From Cinclus cinclus (taxonomy: Eukaryota; Chordata; Aves; Passeriformes; Cinclidae), in NCBI RefSeq assembly GCF_963662255.1, contig NC_085047.1, positions 23,503,258 through 23,567,257 of the forward strand: a stretch of DNA of 64,000 nt, given 5' to 3'. Below the pieces are notes generated by a model. It made no database searches. It saw nothing but the letters and a program-made list of their open reading frames with translations, and was not told the origin of the DNA. The position numbers and the translations under genes were made by a program. Numbering within the stretch: position 1 is the first letter of the stretch; the number at the start of each line of letters is the position of its first letter. This document shows, one piece after another, positions 12,425 to 24,845 of this stretch.

Positions 12425-13804
12425 ATTTCTATGCCGGGACATTATTGTCTGCGAGACAGCTCTCCGGAGCGCTAGTATTTGGCCAGGCTGAAATCAGCGC
12501 CATGGGAAGCCAATCTGACAAGCGGAGTGCAACGAGCGCGGCGATATGGGGCCGCTTGGCAGGTGGCCGAAGAAAGACGGCTGCCCCGTGAATGTGGTGC
12601 CAGAAGGCAAGTTTCAGCAGGGCGTTCCGGGCCAGCTCAATGTGCAGCCGCAGTTGTTCTAGGCGAGTTCTAGCCGAGAAGCTTTCCGTCTCCATTCACG
12701 AGACAAGAAAGGCAGAAGGCAAGGGCACCCAGGGTTGAGAAGAAAAGTGCGCGTAGCGAGCTCGTTGCGGCAGAGGCGAAAGCCAGGAGCAGCGCGCTCG
12801 GTGCGAGAAGTAGAGGGCGCTTCGCCTCCTTGGGAAGGAAATCGCGTCTGGGCACGAACGACAGCCAGCGAAGCTTCAGGAACAACAGGCTGTTCTGCTC
12901 AGCGTACGAGCCTGAAGTGAGTGGCAAGGGGTAAGCGGGCAGTTCCAAGGCATCTAGCTTTCCTGCTAGCAATGCCATTTCTACCCTGCCGTGCAAAACG
13001 TTGTCCTTTGCCGTTATGCTCCGAGATGCAGAGAGCACGTCGGCAGACGCAGTGCAGAGGGAAAGGACACAGTATCCTTGGGAGTGTGACGCCGCTTAGG
13101 CGGGCAAAGCAGAAAGGTGCCGCCCTGCACCGGCTTTGACTGCCTGAGCTTCCTTGCTAGGACAGCACCTGTCGAAAGCTGGCAACTAGGCTGCCAGAGT
13201 GCAGAATGTAGGCGGTGCGGCACGCTTGCTTGCCGAAAGCCAGTATCAGCGAGACAGCGTGCTAGGCTCTGTTTCACAGCTCCTTGGAGAACACGCACTG
13301 GAAGAATGCCGTCTCTGTTCCGCAAAAGCTCTGCCCCAGTGAAAGGTGGAAGAAGCAGCCTGTGGCCACGGGCAGAGCTGGTCAACAGCTGCGCCTAACT
13401 TTCCCAAGCTGCGAGAGCATTCGCAGCCGAGTTCTGCTTTGACAGAGCTATTGGTGAACTTTTGCAGTCCCGGAAGCTGCTGAAACCAAGGCTGTGTTCC
13501 GCCTCTTCATTCTTGGCTTTCTGTGCTCCAGCGAGTTGTCAAGCTCGGCCACGGCATTCAGCTTTGCCGCCTCTCTGCACGGAAAGCACTAGACAGAACT
13601 AGTGTGCTTCGTGCATGCTCTCTCCTCGCTTTTATGGTCACGGCTCTGCTTTTTGCTTGGCAGCGTTCACAGGGTCCACGGCGTACCTCTTGCACAGCAA
13701 GAGGTGGCCGGCGAGGAATACTTGCTGCCTTAAGTCGTTCCATGCTCAAGGCATTCATCAGAGCAACACAGTGTGGGAAAAGAGGAGGGAACATTGCAGG
13801 ACAA
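12425..13804 (+). repeat. Satellite monomer 10
   Basis: 351 G, short form, 1304 C. Rare alleles are 12503 T (unit 79, also in monomers 16 and 19), 13549 C (unit 1125, private) and 13699 A (unit 1275, only also in monomer 19). The unit-79 change creates a CCATGG site. Confidence 0.97.
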
Positions 13805-15184
13805 ATTTCTATGCCGGGACATTATTGTCTGCGAGACAGCTCTCCGGAGCGCTAGTATTTGGCCAGGCTGAAATCAGCGCCACGGGAAGCCAATCTGACA
13901 AGCGGAGTGCAACGAGCGCGGCGATATGGGGCCGCTTGGCAGGTGGCCGAAGAAAGACGGCTGCCCCGTGAATGTGGTGCCAGAAGGCAAGTTTCAGCAG
14001 GGCGTTCCGGGCCAGCTCAATGTGCAGCCGCAGTTGTTCTAGGCGAGTTCTAGCCGAGAAGCTTTCCGTCTCCATTCACGAGACAAGAAAGGCAGAAGGC
14101 AAGGGCACCCAGGGTTGAGAAGAAAAGTGCGCGTAGCGAGCTCGTTGCGGCAGAGGCGAAAGCCAGGAGCAGCGCGCTCGGTGCGAGAAGTAGAGGGCGC
14201 TTCGCCTCCTTGGGAAGGAAATCGCGTCTGGGCACGAACGACAGCCAGCGAAGCTTCAGGAACAACAGGCTGTTCTGCTCAGCGTACGAGCCTGAAGTGA
14301 GTGGCAAGGGGTAAGCGGGCAGTTCCAAGGCATCTAGCTTTCCTGCTAGCAATGCCATTTCTACCCTGCCGTGCAAAACGTTGTCCTTTGCCGTTATGCT
14401 CCGAGATGCAGAGAGCACGTCGGCAGACGCAGTGCAGAGGGAAAGGACACAGTATCCTTGGGAGTGTGACGCCGCTTAGGCGGGCAAAGCAGAAAGGTGC
14501 CGCCCTGCACCGGCTTTGACTGCCTGAGCTTCCTTGCTAGGACAGCACCTGTCGAAAGCTGGCAACTAGGCTGCCAGAGTGCAGAATGTAGGCGGTGCGG
14601 CACGCTTGCTTGCCGAAAGCCAGTATCAGCGAGACAGCGTGCTAGGCTCTGTTTCACAGCTCCTTGGAGAACACGCACTGGAAGAATGCCGTCTCTGTTC
14701 CGCAAAAGCTCTGCCCCAGTGAAAGGTGGAAGAAGCAGCCTGTGGCCACGGGCAGAGCTGGTCAACAGCTGCGCCTAACTTTCCCAAGCTGCGAGAGCAT
14801 TCGCAGCCGAGTTCTGCTTTGACAGAGCTATTGGTGAACTTTTGCAGTCCCGGAAGCTGCTGAAACCAAGGCTGTGTTCCGCCTCTTCATTCTTGGCTTT
14901 CTGTGCTCCAGCGAGTTGTCAAGCTCGGACACGGCATTCAGCTTTGCCGCCTCTCTGCACGGAAAGCACTAGACAGAACTAGTGTGCTTCGTGCATGCTC
15001 TCTCCTCGCTTTTATGGTCACGGCTCTGCTTTTTGCTTGGCAGCGTTCACAGGGTCCACGGCGTACCTCTTGCACAGCGAGAGGTGGCCGGCGAGGAATA
15101 CTTGCTGCCTTAAGTCGTTCCATGCTCAAGGCATTCATCAGAGCAACACAGTGTGGGAAAAGAGGAGGGAACATTGCAGGACAA
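13805..15184 (+). repeat. Satellite monomer 11
   Basis: 351 G, short form, 1304 C, consensus at all tracked sites. By block order it corresponds to monomer 20. Confidence 0.97.
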
Positions 15185-16565
15185 ATTTCTATGCCGGGAC
15201 ATTATTGTCTGCGAGACAGCTCTCCGGAGCGCTAGTATTTGGCCAGGCTGAAATCAGCGCCACGGGAAGCCAATCTGACAAGCGGAGTGCAACGAGCGCG
15301 GCGATATGGGGCCGCTTGGCAGGTGGCCGAAGAAAGACGGCTGCCCCGTGAATGTGGTGCCAGAAGGCAAGTTTCAGCAGGGCGTTCCGGGCCAGCTCAA
15401 TGTGCAGCCGCAGTTGTTCTAGGCGAGTTCTAGCCGAGAAGCTTTCCGTCTCCATTCACGAGACAAGAAAGGCAGAAGGCAAGGGCACCCAGGGTTGAGA
15501 AGAAAAGTGCGCGTAGCGAGCTCGTTGCGGCAGAGGCGAAAGCCAGGAGCAGCGCGCTCGGTGCGAGAAGTAGAGGGCGCTTCGCCTCCTTGGGAAGGAA
15601 ATCGCGTCTGGGCACGAACGACAGCCAGCGAAGCTTCAGGAACAACAGGCTGTTCTGCTCAGCGTACGAGCCTGAAGTGAGTGGCAAGGGGTAAGCGGGC
15701 AGTTCCAAGGCATCTAGCTTTCCTGCTAGCAATGCCATTTCTACCCTGCCGTGCAAAACGTTGTCCTTTGCCGTTATGCTCCGAGATGCAGAGAGCACGT
15801 CGGCAGACGCAGTGCAGAGGGAAAGGACACAGTATCCTTGGGAGTGTGACGCCGCTTAGGCGGGCAAAGCAGAAAGGTGCCGCCCTGCCACCGGCTTTGA
15901 CCGCCTGAGCTTCCTTGCTAGGACAGCACCTGTCGAAAGCTGGCAACTAGGCTGCCAGAGTGCAGAATGTAGGCGGTGCGGCACGCTTGCTTGCCGAAAG
16001 CCAGTATCAGCGAGACAGCGTGCTAGGCTCTGTTTCACAGCTCCTTGGAGAACACGCACTGGAAGAATGCCGTCTCTGTTCCGCAAAAGCTCTGCCCCAG
16101 TGAAAGGTGGAAGAAGCAGCCTGTGGCCACGGGCAGAGCTGGTCAACAGCTGCGCCTAACTTTCCCAAGCTGCGAGAGCATTCGCAGCCGAGTTCTGCTT
16201 TGACAGAGCTATTGGTGAACTTTTGCAGTCCCGGAAGCTGCTGAAACCAAGGCTGTGTTCCGCCTCTTCATTCTTGGCTTTCTGTGCTCCAGCGAGTTGT
16301 CAAGCTCGGACACGGCATTCAGCTTTGCCGCCTCTCTGCACGGAAAGCACTAGACAGAACTAGTGTGCTTCGTGCATGCTCTCTCCTCGCTTTTATGGTC
16401 ACGGCTCTGCTTTTTGCTTGGCAGCGTTCACAGGGTCCACGGCGTACCTCTTGCACAGCGAGAGGTGGCCGGCGAGGAATACTTGCTGCCTTAAGTCGTT
16501 CCATGCTCAAGGCATTCATCAGAGCAACACAGTGTGGGAAAAGAGGAGGGAACATTGCAGGACAA
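15185..16565 (+). repeat. Satellite monomer 12
   Basis: 351 G, long form, 1304 C, with a private T to C at 15902 (unit 717) that creates a CpG. When the monomer 9-14 block is aligned with monomers 18-22, the central part of this copy has no counterpart. Confidence 0.97.
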
Positions 16566-17945
16566 ATTTCTATGCCGGGACATTATTGTCTGCGAGACAG
16601 CTCTCCGGAGCGCTAGTATTTGGCCAGGCTGAAATCAGCGCCACGGGAAGCCAATCTGACAAGCGGAGTGCAACGAGCGCGGCGATATGGGGCCGCTTGG
16701 CAGGTGGCCGAAGAAAGACGGCTGCCCCGTGAATGTGGTGCCAGAAGGCAAGTTTCAGCAGGGCGTTCCGGGCCAGCTCAATGTGCAGCCGCAGTTGTTC
16801 TAGGCGAGTTCTAGCCGAGAAGCTTTCCGTCTCCATTCACGAGACAAGAAAGGCAGAAGGCAAGGGCACCCAGGGTTGAGAAGAAAAGTGCGCGTAGCGA
16901 GCTCGTTGCGGCAGAGGCGAAATCCAGGAGCAGCGCGCTCGGTGCGAGAAGTAGAGGGCGCTTCGCCTCCTTGGGAAGGAAATCGCGTCTGGGCACGAAC
17001 GACAGCCAGCGAAGCTTCAGGAACAACAGGCTGTTCTGCTCAGCGTACGAGCCTGAAGTGAGTGGCAAGGGGTAAGCCGGCAGTTCCAAGGCATCTAGCT
17101 TTCCTGCTAGCAATGCCATTTCTACCCTGCCGTGCAAAACGTTGTCCTTTGCCGTTATGCTCCGAGATGCAGAGAGCACGTCGGCAGACGCAGTGCAGAG
17201 GGAAAGGACACAGTATCCTTGGGAGTGTGACGCCGCTTAGGCGGGCAAAGCAGAAAGGTGCTGCCCTGCACCGGCTTTGACTGCCTGAGCTTCCTTGCTA
17301 GGACAGCACCTGTCGAAAGCTGGCAACTAGGCTGCCAGAGTGCAGAATGTAGGCGGTGCGGCACGCTTGCTTGCCGAAAGCCAGTATCAGCGAGACAGCG
17401 TGCTAGGCTCTGTTTCACAGCTCCTTGGAGAACACGCACTGGAAGAATGCCGTCTCTGTTCCGCAAAAGCTCTGCCCCAGTGAAAGGTGGAAGAAGCAGC
17501 CTGTGGCCACGGGCAGAGCTGGTCAACAGCTGCGCCTAACTTTCCCAAGCTGCGAGAGCATTCGCAGCCGAGTTCTGCTTTGACAGAGCTATTGGTGAAC
17601 TTTTGCAGTCCCGGAAGCTGCTGAAACCAAGGCTGTGTTCCGCCTCTTCATTCTTGGCTTTCTGTGCTCCAGCGAGTTGTCAAGCTCGGACACGGCATTC
17701 AGCTTTGCCGCCTCTCTGCACGGAAAGCACTAGACAGAACTAGTGTGCTTCGTGCATGCTCTCTCCTCGCTTTTATGGTCACGGCTCTGCTTTTTGCTTG
17801 GCAGCGTTCACAGGGTCCACGGCGTACCTCTTGCACAGCGAGAGGTGGCCGGCGAGGAATACTTGCTGGCTTAAGTCGTTCCATGCTCAAGGCATTCATC
17901 AGAGCAACACAGTGTGGGAAAAGAGGAGGGAACATTGCAGGACAA
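16566..17945 (+). repeat. Satellite monomer 13
   Basis: 351 G, short form, 1304 G. The pair 16923 T (unit 358) and 17262 T (unit 697) is shared only with monomer 21, 11,040 bp away. The change at 17078 (unit 513, G to C) is private and so arose after the two copies separated, or was lost from monomer 21. Confidence 0.97.
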
Positions 17946-19325
17946 ATTTCTATGCCGGGACATTATTGTCTGCGAGACAGCTCTCCGGAGCGCTAGTATT
18001 TGGCCAGGCTGAAATCAGCGCCACGGGAAGCCAATCTGACAAGCGGAGTGCAACGAGCGCGGCGATATGGGGCCGCTTGGCAGGTGGCCGAAGAAAGACG
18101 GCTGCCCCGTGAATGTGGTGCCAGAAGGCAAGTTTCAGCAGGGCGTTCCGGGCCAGCTCAATGTGCAGCCGCAGTTGTTCTAGGCGAGTTCTAGCCGAGA
18201 AGCTTTCCGTCTCCATTCACGAGACAAGAAAGGCAGAAGGCAAGGGCACCCAGGGTTGAGAAGAAAAGTGCGCGTAGCGAGCTCGTTGCGGCAGAAGCGA
18301 AAGCCAGGAGCAGCGCGCTCGGTGCGAGAAGTAGAGGGCGCTTCGCCTCCTTGGGAAGGAAATCGCGTCTGGGCACGAACGACAGCCAGCGAAGCTTCAG
18401 GAACAACAGGCTGTTCTGCTCAGCGTACGAGCCTGAAGTGAGTGGCAAGGGGTAAGCGGGCAGTTCCAAGGCATCTAGCTTTCCTGCTAGCAATGCCATT
18501 TCTACCCTGCCGTGCAAAACGTTGTCCTTTGCCGTTATGCTCCGAGATGCAGAGAGCACGTCGGCAGACGCAGTGCAGAGGGAAAGGACACAGTATCCTT
18601 GGGAGTGTGACGCCGCTTAGGCGGGCAAAGCAGAAAGGTGCCGCCCTGCGCCGGCTTTGACTGCCTGAGCTTCCTTGCTACGACAGCACCTGTCGAAAGC
18701 TGGCAACTAGGCTGCCAGAGTGCAGAATGTAGGCGGTGCGGCACGCTTGCTTGCCGAAAGCCAGTATCAGCGAGACAGCGTGCTAGGCTCTGTTTCACAG
18801 CTCCTTGGAGAACACGCACTGGAAGAATGCCGTCTCTGTTCCGCAAAAGCTCTGCCCCAGTGAAAGGTGGAAGAAGCAGCCTGTGGCCACGGGCAGAGCT
18901 GGTCAACAGCTGCGCCTAACTTTCCCAAGCTGCGAGAGCATTCGCAGCCGAGTTCTGCTTTGACAGAGCTATTGGTGAACTTTTGCAGTCCCGGAAGCTG
19001 CTGAAACCAAGGCTGTGTTCCGCCTCTTCATTCTTGGCTTTCTGTGCTCCAGCGAGTTGTCAAGCTCGGACACGGCATTCAGCTTTGCCGCCTCTCTGCA
19101 CGGAAAGCACTAGACAGAACTAGTGTGCTTCGTGCATGCTCTCTCCTCGCTTTTATGGTCACGGCTCTGCTTTTTGCTTGGCAGCGTTCACAGGGTCCAC
19201 GGCGTACCTCTTGCACAGCGAGAGGTGGCCGGCGAGGAATACTTGCTGCCTTAAGTCGTTCCATGCTCAAGGCATTCATCAGAGCAACACAGTGTGGGAA
19301 AAGAGGAGGGAACATTGCAGGACAA
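17946..19325 (+). repeat. Satellite monomer 14
   Basis: 351 A (18296), CG at 704-705, 1304 C, with G to C at 18681 (unit 736) shared only with monomer 17. It is the first unit of the three-unit higher-order repeat. Confidence 0.97.
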
Positions 19326-20705
19326 ATTTCTATGCCGGGACATTATTGTCTGCGAGACAGCTCTCCGGAGCGCTAGTATTTGGCCAGGCTGAAATCAGCG
19401 CCACGGGAAGCCAATCTGACAAGCGGAGTGCAACGAGCGCGGCGATATGGGGCCGCTTGGCAGGTGGCCGAAGAAAGACGGCTGCCCCGTGAATGTGGTG
19501 CCAGAAGGCAAGTTTCAGCAGGGCGTTCCGGGCCAGCTCAATGTGCAGCCGCAGTTGTTCTAGGCGAGTTCTAGCCGAGAAGCTTTCCGTCTCCATTCAC
19601 GAGACAAGAAAGGCAGAAGGCAAGGGCACCCAGGGTTGAGAAGAAAAGTGCGCGTAGCGAGCTCGTTGCGGCAGAAGCGAAAGCCAGGAGCAGCGCGCTC
19701 GGTGCGAGAAGTAGAGGGCGCTTCGCCTCCTTGGGAAGGAAATCGCGTCTGGGCACGAACGACAGCCAGCGAAGCTTCAGGAACAACAGGCTGTTCTGCT
19801 CAGCGTACGAGCCTGAAGTGAGTGGCAAGGGGTAAGCGGGCAGTTCCAAGGCATCTAGCTTTCCTGCTAGCAATGCCATTTCTACCCTGCCGTGCAAAAC
19901 GTTGTCCTTTGCCGTTATGCTCCGAGATGCAGAGAGCACGTCGGCAGACGCAGTGCAGAGGGAAAGGACACAGTATCCTTGGGAGTGTGACGCCGCTTAG
20001 GCGGGCAAAGCAGAAAGGTGCCGCCCTGCACCGGCTTTGACTGCCTGAGCTTCCTTGCTAGGACAGCACCTGTCGAAAGCTGGCAACTAGGCTGCCAGAG
20101 TGCAGAATGTAGGCGGTGCGGCACGCTTGCTTGCCGAAAGCCAGTATCAGCGAGACAGCGTGCTAGGCTCTGTTTCACAGCTCCTTGGAGAACACGCACT
20201 GGAAGAATGCCGTCTCTGTTCCGCAAAAGCTCTGCCCCAGTGAAAGGTGGAAGAAGCAGCCTGTGGCCACGGGCAGAGCTGGTCAACAGCTGCGCCTAAC
20301 TTTCCCAAGCTGCGAGAGCATTCGCAGCCGAGTTCTGCTTTGACAGAGCTATTGGTGAACTTTTGCAGTCCCGGAAGCTGCTGAAACCAAGGCTGTGTTC
20401 CGCCTCTTCATTCTTGGCTTTCTGTGCTCCAGCGAGTTGTCAAGCTCGGACACGGCATTCAGCTTTGCCGCCTCTCTGCACGGAAAGCACTAGACAGAAC
20501 TAGTGTGCTTCGTGCATGCTCTCTCCTCGCTTTTATGGTCACGGCTCTGCTTTTTGCTTGGCAGCGTTCACAGGGTCCACGGCGTACCTCTTGCACAGCG
20601 AGAGGTGGCCGGCGAGGAATACTTGCTGGCTTAAGTCGTTCCATGCTCAAGGCATTCATCAGAGCAACACAGTGTGGGAAAAGAGGAGGGAACATTGCAG
20701 GACAA
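19326..20705 (+). repeat. Satellite monomer 15
   Basis: 351 A (19676), short form, 1304 G. It is identical at all tracked sites to monomer 18, three units downstream. It is the second unit of the higher-order repeat. Confidence 0.97.
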
Positions 20706-22085
20706 ATTTCTATGCCGGGACATTATTGTCTGCGAGACAGCTCTCCGGAGCGCTAGTATTTGGCCAGGCTGAAATCAGCGCCATGGGAAGCCAATCTGAC
20801 AAGCGGAGTGCAACGAGCGCGGCGATATGGGGCCGCTTGGCAGGTGGCCGAAGAAAGACGGCTGCCCCGTGAATGTGGTGCCAGAAGGCAAGTTTCAGCA
20901 GGGCGTTCCGGGCCAGCTCAATGTGCAGCCGCAGTTGTTCTAGGCGAGTTCTAGCCGAGAAGCTTTCCGTCTCCATTCACGAGACAAGAAAGGCAGAAGG
21001 CAAGGGCACCCAGGGTTGAGAAGAAAAGTGCGCGTAGCGAGCTCGTTGCGGCAGAGGCGAAAGCCAGGAGCAGCGCGCTCGGTGCGAGAAGTAGAGGGCG
21101 CTTCGCCTCCTTGGGAAGGAAATCGCGTCTGGGCACGAACGACAGCCAGCGAAGCTTCAGGAACAACAGGCTGTTCTGCTCAGCGTACGAGCCTGAAGTG
21201 AGTGGCAAGGGGTAAGCGGGCAGTTCCAAGGCATCTAGCTTTCCTGCTAGCAATGCCATTTCTACCCTGCCGTGCAAAACGTTGTCCTTTGCCGTTATGC
21301 TCCGAGATGCAGAGAGCACGTCGGCAGACGCAGTGCAGAGGGAAAGGACACAGTATCCTTGGGAGTGTGACGCCGCTTAGGCGGGCAAAGCAGAAAGGTG
21401 CCGCCCTGCACCGGCTTTGACTGCCTGAGCTTCCTTGCTAGGACAGCACCTGTCGAAAGCTGGCAACTAGGCTGCCAGAGTGCAGAATGTAGGCGGTGCG
21501 GCACGCTTGCTTGCCGAAAGCCAGTATCAGCGAGACAGCGTGCTAGGCTCTGTTTCACAGCTCCTTGGAGAACACGCACTGGAAGAATGCCGTCTCTGTT
21601 CCGCAAAAGCTCTGCCCCAGTGAAAGGTGGAAGAAGCAGCCTGTGGCCACGGGCAGAGCTGGTCAACAGCTGCGCCTAACTTTCCCAAGCTGCGAGAGCA
21701 TTCGCAGCCGAGTTCTGCTTTGACAGAGCTATTGGTGAACTTTTGCAGTCCCGGAAGCTGCTGAAACCAAGGCTGTGTTCCGCCTCTTCATTCTTGGCTT
21801 TCTGTGCTCCAGCGAGTTGTCAAGCTCGGACACGGCATTCAGCTTTGCCGCCTCTCTGCACGGAAAGCACTAGACAGAACTAGTGTGCTTCGTGCATGCT
21901 CTCTCCTCGCTTTTATGGTCACGGCTCTGCTTTTTGCTTGGCAGCGTTCACAGGGTCCACGGCGTACCTCTTGCACAGCGAGAGGTGGCCGGCGAGGAAT
22001 ACTTGCTGGCTTAAGTCGTTCCATGCTCAAGGCATTCATCAGAGCAACACAGTGTGGGAAAAGAGGAGGGAACATTGCAGGACAA
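20706..22085 (+). repeat. Satellite monomer 16
   Basis: 351 G, short form, 1304 G, with T at 20784 (unit 79) as in monomers 10 and 19. It differs from monomer 19 only at units 1275 and 1304, which marks the right end of the three-unit duplication. Confidence 0.97.
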
Positions 22086-23465
22086 ATTTCTATGCCGGGA
22101 CATTATTGTCTGCGAGACAGCTCTCCGGAGCGCTAGTATTTGGCCAGGCTGAAATCAGCGCCACGGGAAGCCAATCTGACAAGCGGAGTGCAACGAGCGC
22201 GGCGATATGGGGCCGCTTGGCAGGTGGCCGAAGAAAGACGGCTGCCCCGTGAATGTGGTGCCAGAAGGCAAGTTTCAGCAGGGCGTTCCGGGCCAGCTCA
22301 ATGTGCAGCCGCAGTTGTTCTAGGCGAGTTCTAGCCGAGAAGCTTTCCGTCTCCATTCACGAGACAAGAAAGGCAGAAGGCAAGGGCACCCAGGGTTGAG
22401 AAGAAAAGTGCGCGTAGCGAGCTCGTTGCGGCAGAAGCGAAAGCCAGGAGCAGCGCGCTCGGTGCGAGAAGTAGAGGGCGCTTCGCCTCCTTGGGAAGGA
22501 AATCGCGTCTGGGCACGAACGACAGCCAGCGAAGCTTCAGGAACAACAGGCTGTTCTGCTCAGCGTACGAGCCTGAAGTGAGTGGCAAGGGGTAAGCGGG
22601 CAGTTCCAAGGCATCTAGCTTTCCTGCTAGCAATGCCATTTCTACCCTGCCGTGCAAAACGTTGTCCTTTGCCGTTATGCTCCGAGATGCAGAGAGCACG
22701 TCGGCAGACGCAGTGCAGAGGGAAAGGACACAGTATCCTTGGGAGTGTGACGCCGCTTAGGCGGGCAAAGCAGAAAGGTGCCGCCCTGCGCCGGCTTTGA
22801 CTGCCTGAGCTTCCTTGCTACGACAGCACCTGTCGAAAGCTGGCAACTAGGCTGCCAGAGTGCAGAATGTAGGCGGTGCGGCACGCTTGCTTGCCGAAAG
22901 CCAGTATCAGCGAGACAGCGTGCTAGGCTCTGTTTCACAGCTCCTTGGAGAACACGCACTGGAAGAATGCCGTCTCTGTTCCGCAAAAGCTCTGCCCCAG
23001 TGAAAGGTGGAAGAAGCAGCCTGTGGCCACGGGCAGAGCTGGTCAACAGCTGCGCCTAACTTTCCCAAGCTGCGAGAGCATTCGCAGCCGAGTTCTGCTT
23101 TGACAGAGCTATTGGTGAACTTTTGCAGTCCCGGAAGCTGCTGAAACCAAGGCTGTGTTCCGCCTCTTCATTCTTGGCTTTCTGTGCTCCAGCGAGTTGT
23201 CAAGCTCGGACACGGCATTCAGCTTTGCCGCCTCTCTGCACGGAAAGCACTAGACAGAACTAGTGTGCTTCGTGCATGCTCTCTCCTCGCTTTTATGGTC
23301 ACGGCTCTGCTTTTTGCTTGGCAGCGTTCACAGGGTCCACAGCGTACCTCTTGCACAGCGAGAGGTGGCCGGCGAGGAATACTTGCTGCCTTAAGTCGTT
23401 CCATGCTCAAGGCATTCATCAGAGCAACACAGTGTGGGAAAAGAGGAGGGAACATTGCAGGACAA
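22086..23465 (+). repeat. Satellite monomer 17
   Basis: 351 A (22436), CG, 1304 C, with C at 22821 (unit 736) as in monomer 14. The private G to A at 23341 (unit 1256, a CpG) is the only difference from monomer 14. Confidence 0.97.
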
Positions 23466-24845
23466 ATTTCTATGCCGGGACATTATTGTCTGCGAGACAG
23501 CTCTCCGGAGCGCTAGTATTTGGCCAGGCTGAAATCAGCGCCACGGGAAGCCAATCTGACAAGCGGAGTGCAACGAGCGCGGCGATATGGGGCCGCTTGG
23601 CAGGTGGCCGAAGAAAGACGGCTGCCCCGTGAATGTGGTGCCAGAAGGCAAGTTTCAGCAGGGCGTTCCGGGCCAGCTCAATGTGCAGCCGCAGTTGTTC
23701 TAGGCGAGTTCTAGCCGAGAAGCTTTCCGTCTCCATTCACGAGACAAGAAAGGCAGAAGGCAAGGGCACCCAGGGTTGAGAAGAAAAGTGCGCGTAGCGA
23801 GCTCGTTGCGGCAGAAGCGAAAGCCAGGAGCAGCGCGCTCGGTGCGAGAAGTAGAGGGCGCTTCGCCTCCTTGGGAAGGAAATCGCGTCTGGGCACGAAC
23901 GACAGCCAGCGAAGCTTCAGGAACAACAGGCTGTTCTGCTCAGCGTACGAGCCTGAAGTGAGTGGCAAGGGGTAAGCGGGCAGTTCCAAGGCATCTAGCT
24001 TTCCTGCTAGCAATGCCATTTCTACCCTGCCGTGCAAAACGTTGTCCTTTGCCGTTATGCTCCGAGATGCAGAGAGCACGTCGGCAGACGCAGTGCAGAG
24101 GGAAAGGACACAGTATCCTTGGGAGTGTGACGCCGCTTAGGCGGGCAAAGCAGAAAGGTGCCGCCCTGCACCGGCTTTGACTGCCTGAGCTTCCTTGCTA
24201 GGACAGCACCTGTCGAAAGCTGGCAACTAGGCTGCCAGAGTGCAGAATGTAGGCGGTGCGGCACGCTTGCTTGCCGAAAGCCAGTATCAGCGAGACAGCG
24301 TGCTAGGCTCTGTTTCACAGCTCCTTGGAGAACACGCACTGGAAGAATGCCGTCTCTGTTCCGCAAAAGCTCTGCCCCAGTGAAAGGTGGAAGAAGCAGC
24401 CTGTGGCCACGGGCAGAGCTGGTCAACAGCTGCGCCTAACTTTCCCAAGCTGCGAGAGCATTCGCAGCCGAGTTCTGCTTTGACAGAGCTATTGGTGAAC
24501 TTTTGCAGTCCCGGAAGCTGCTGAAACCAAGGCTGTGTTCCGCCTCTTCATTCTTGGCTTTCTGTGCTCCAGCGAGTTGTCAAGCTCGGACACGGCATTC
24601 AGCTTTGCCGCCTCTCTGCACGGAAAGCACTAGACAGAACTAGTGTGCTTCGTGCATGCTCTCTCCTCGCTTTTATGGTCACGGCTCTGCTTTTTGCTTG
24701 GCAGCGTTCACAGGGTCCACGGCGTACCTCTTGCACAGCGAGAGGTGGCCGGCGAGGAATACTTGCTGGCTTAAGTCGTTCCATGCTCAAGGCATTCATC
24801 AGAGCAACACAGTGTGGGAAAAGAGGAGGGAACATTGCAGGACAA
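23466..24845 (+). repeat. Satellite monomer 18
   Basis: 351 A (23816), short form, 1304 G; the same as monomer 15. Its right part (from unit 352) also matches monomer 9, so two duplication blocks meet in this copy. Confidence 0.97.
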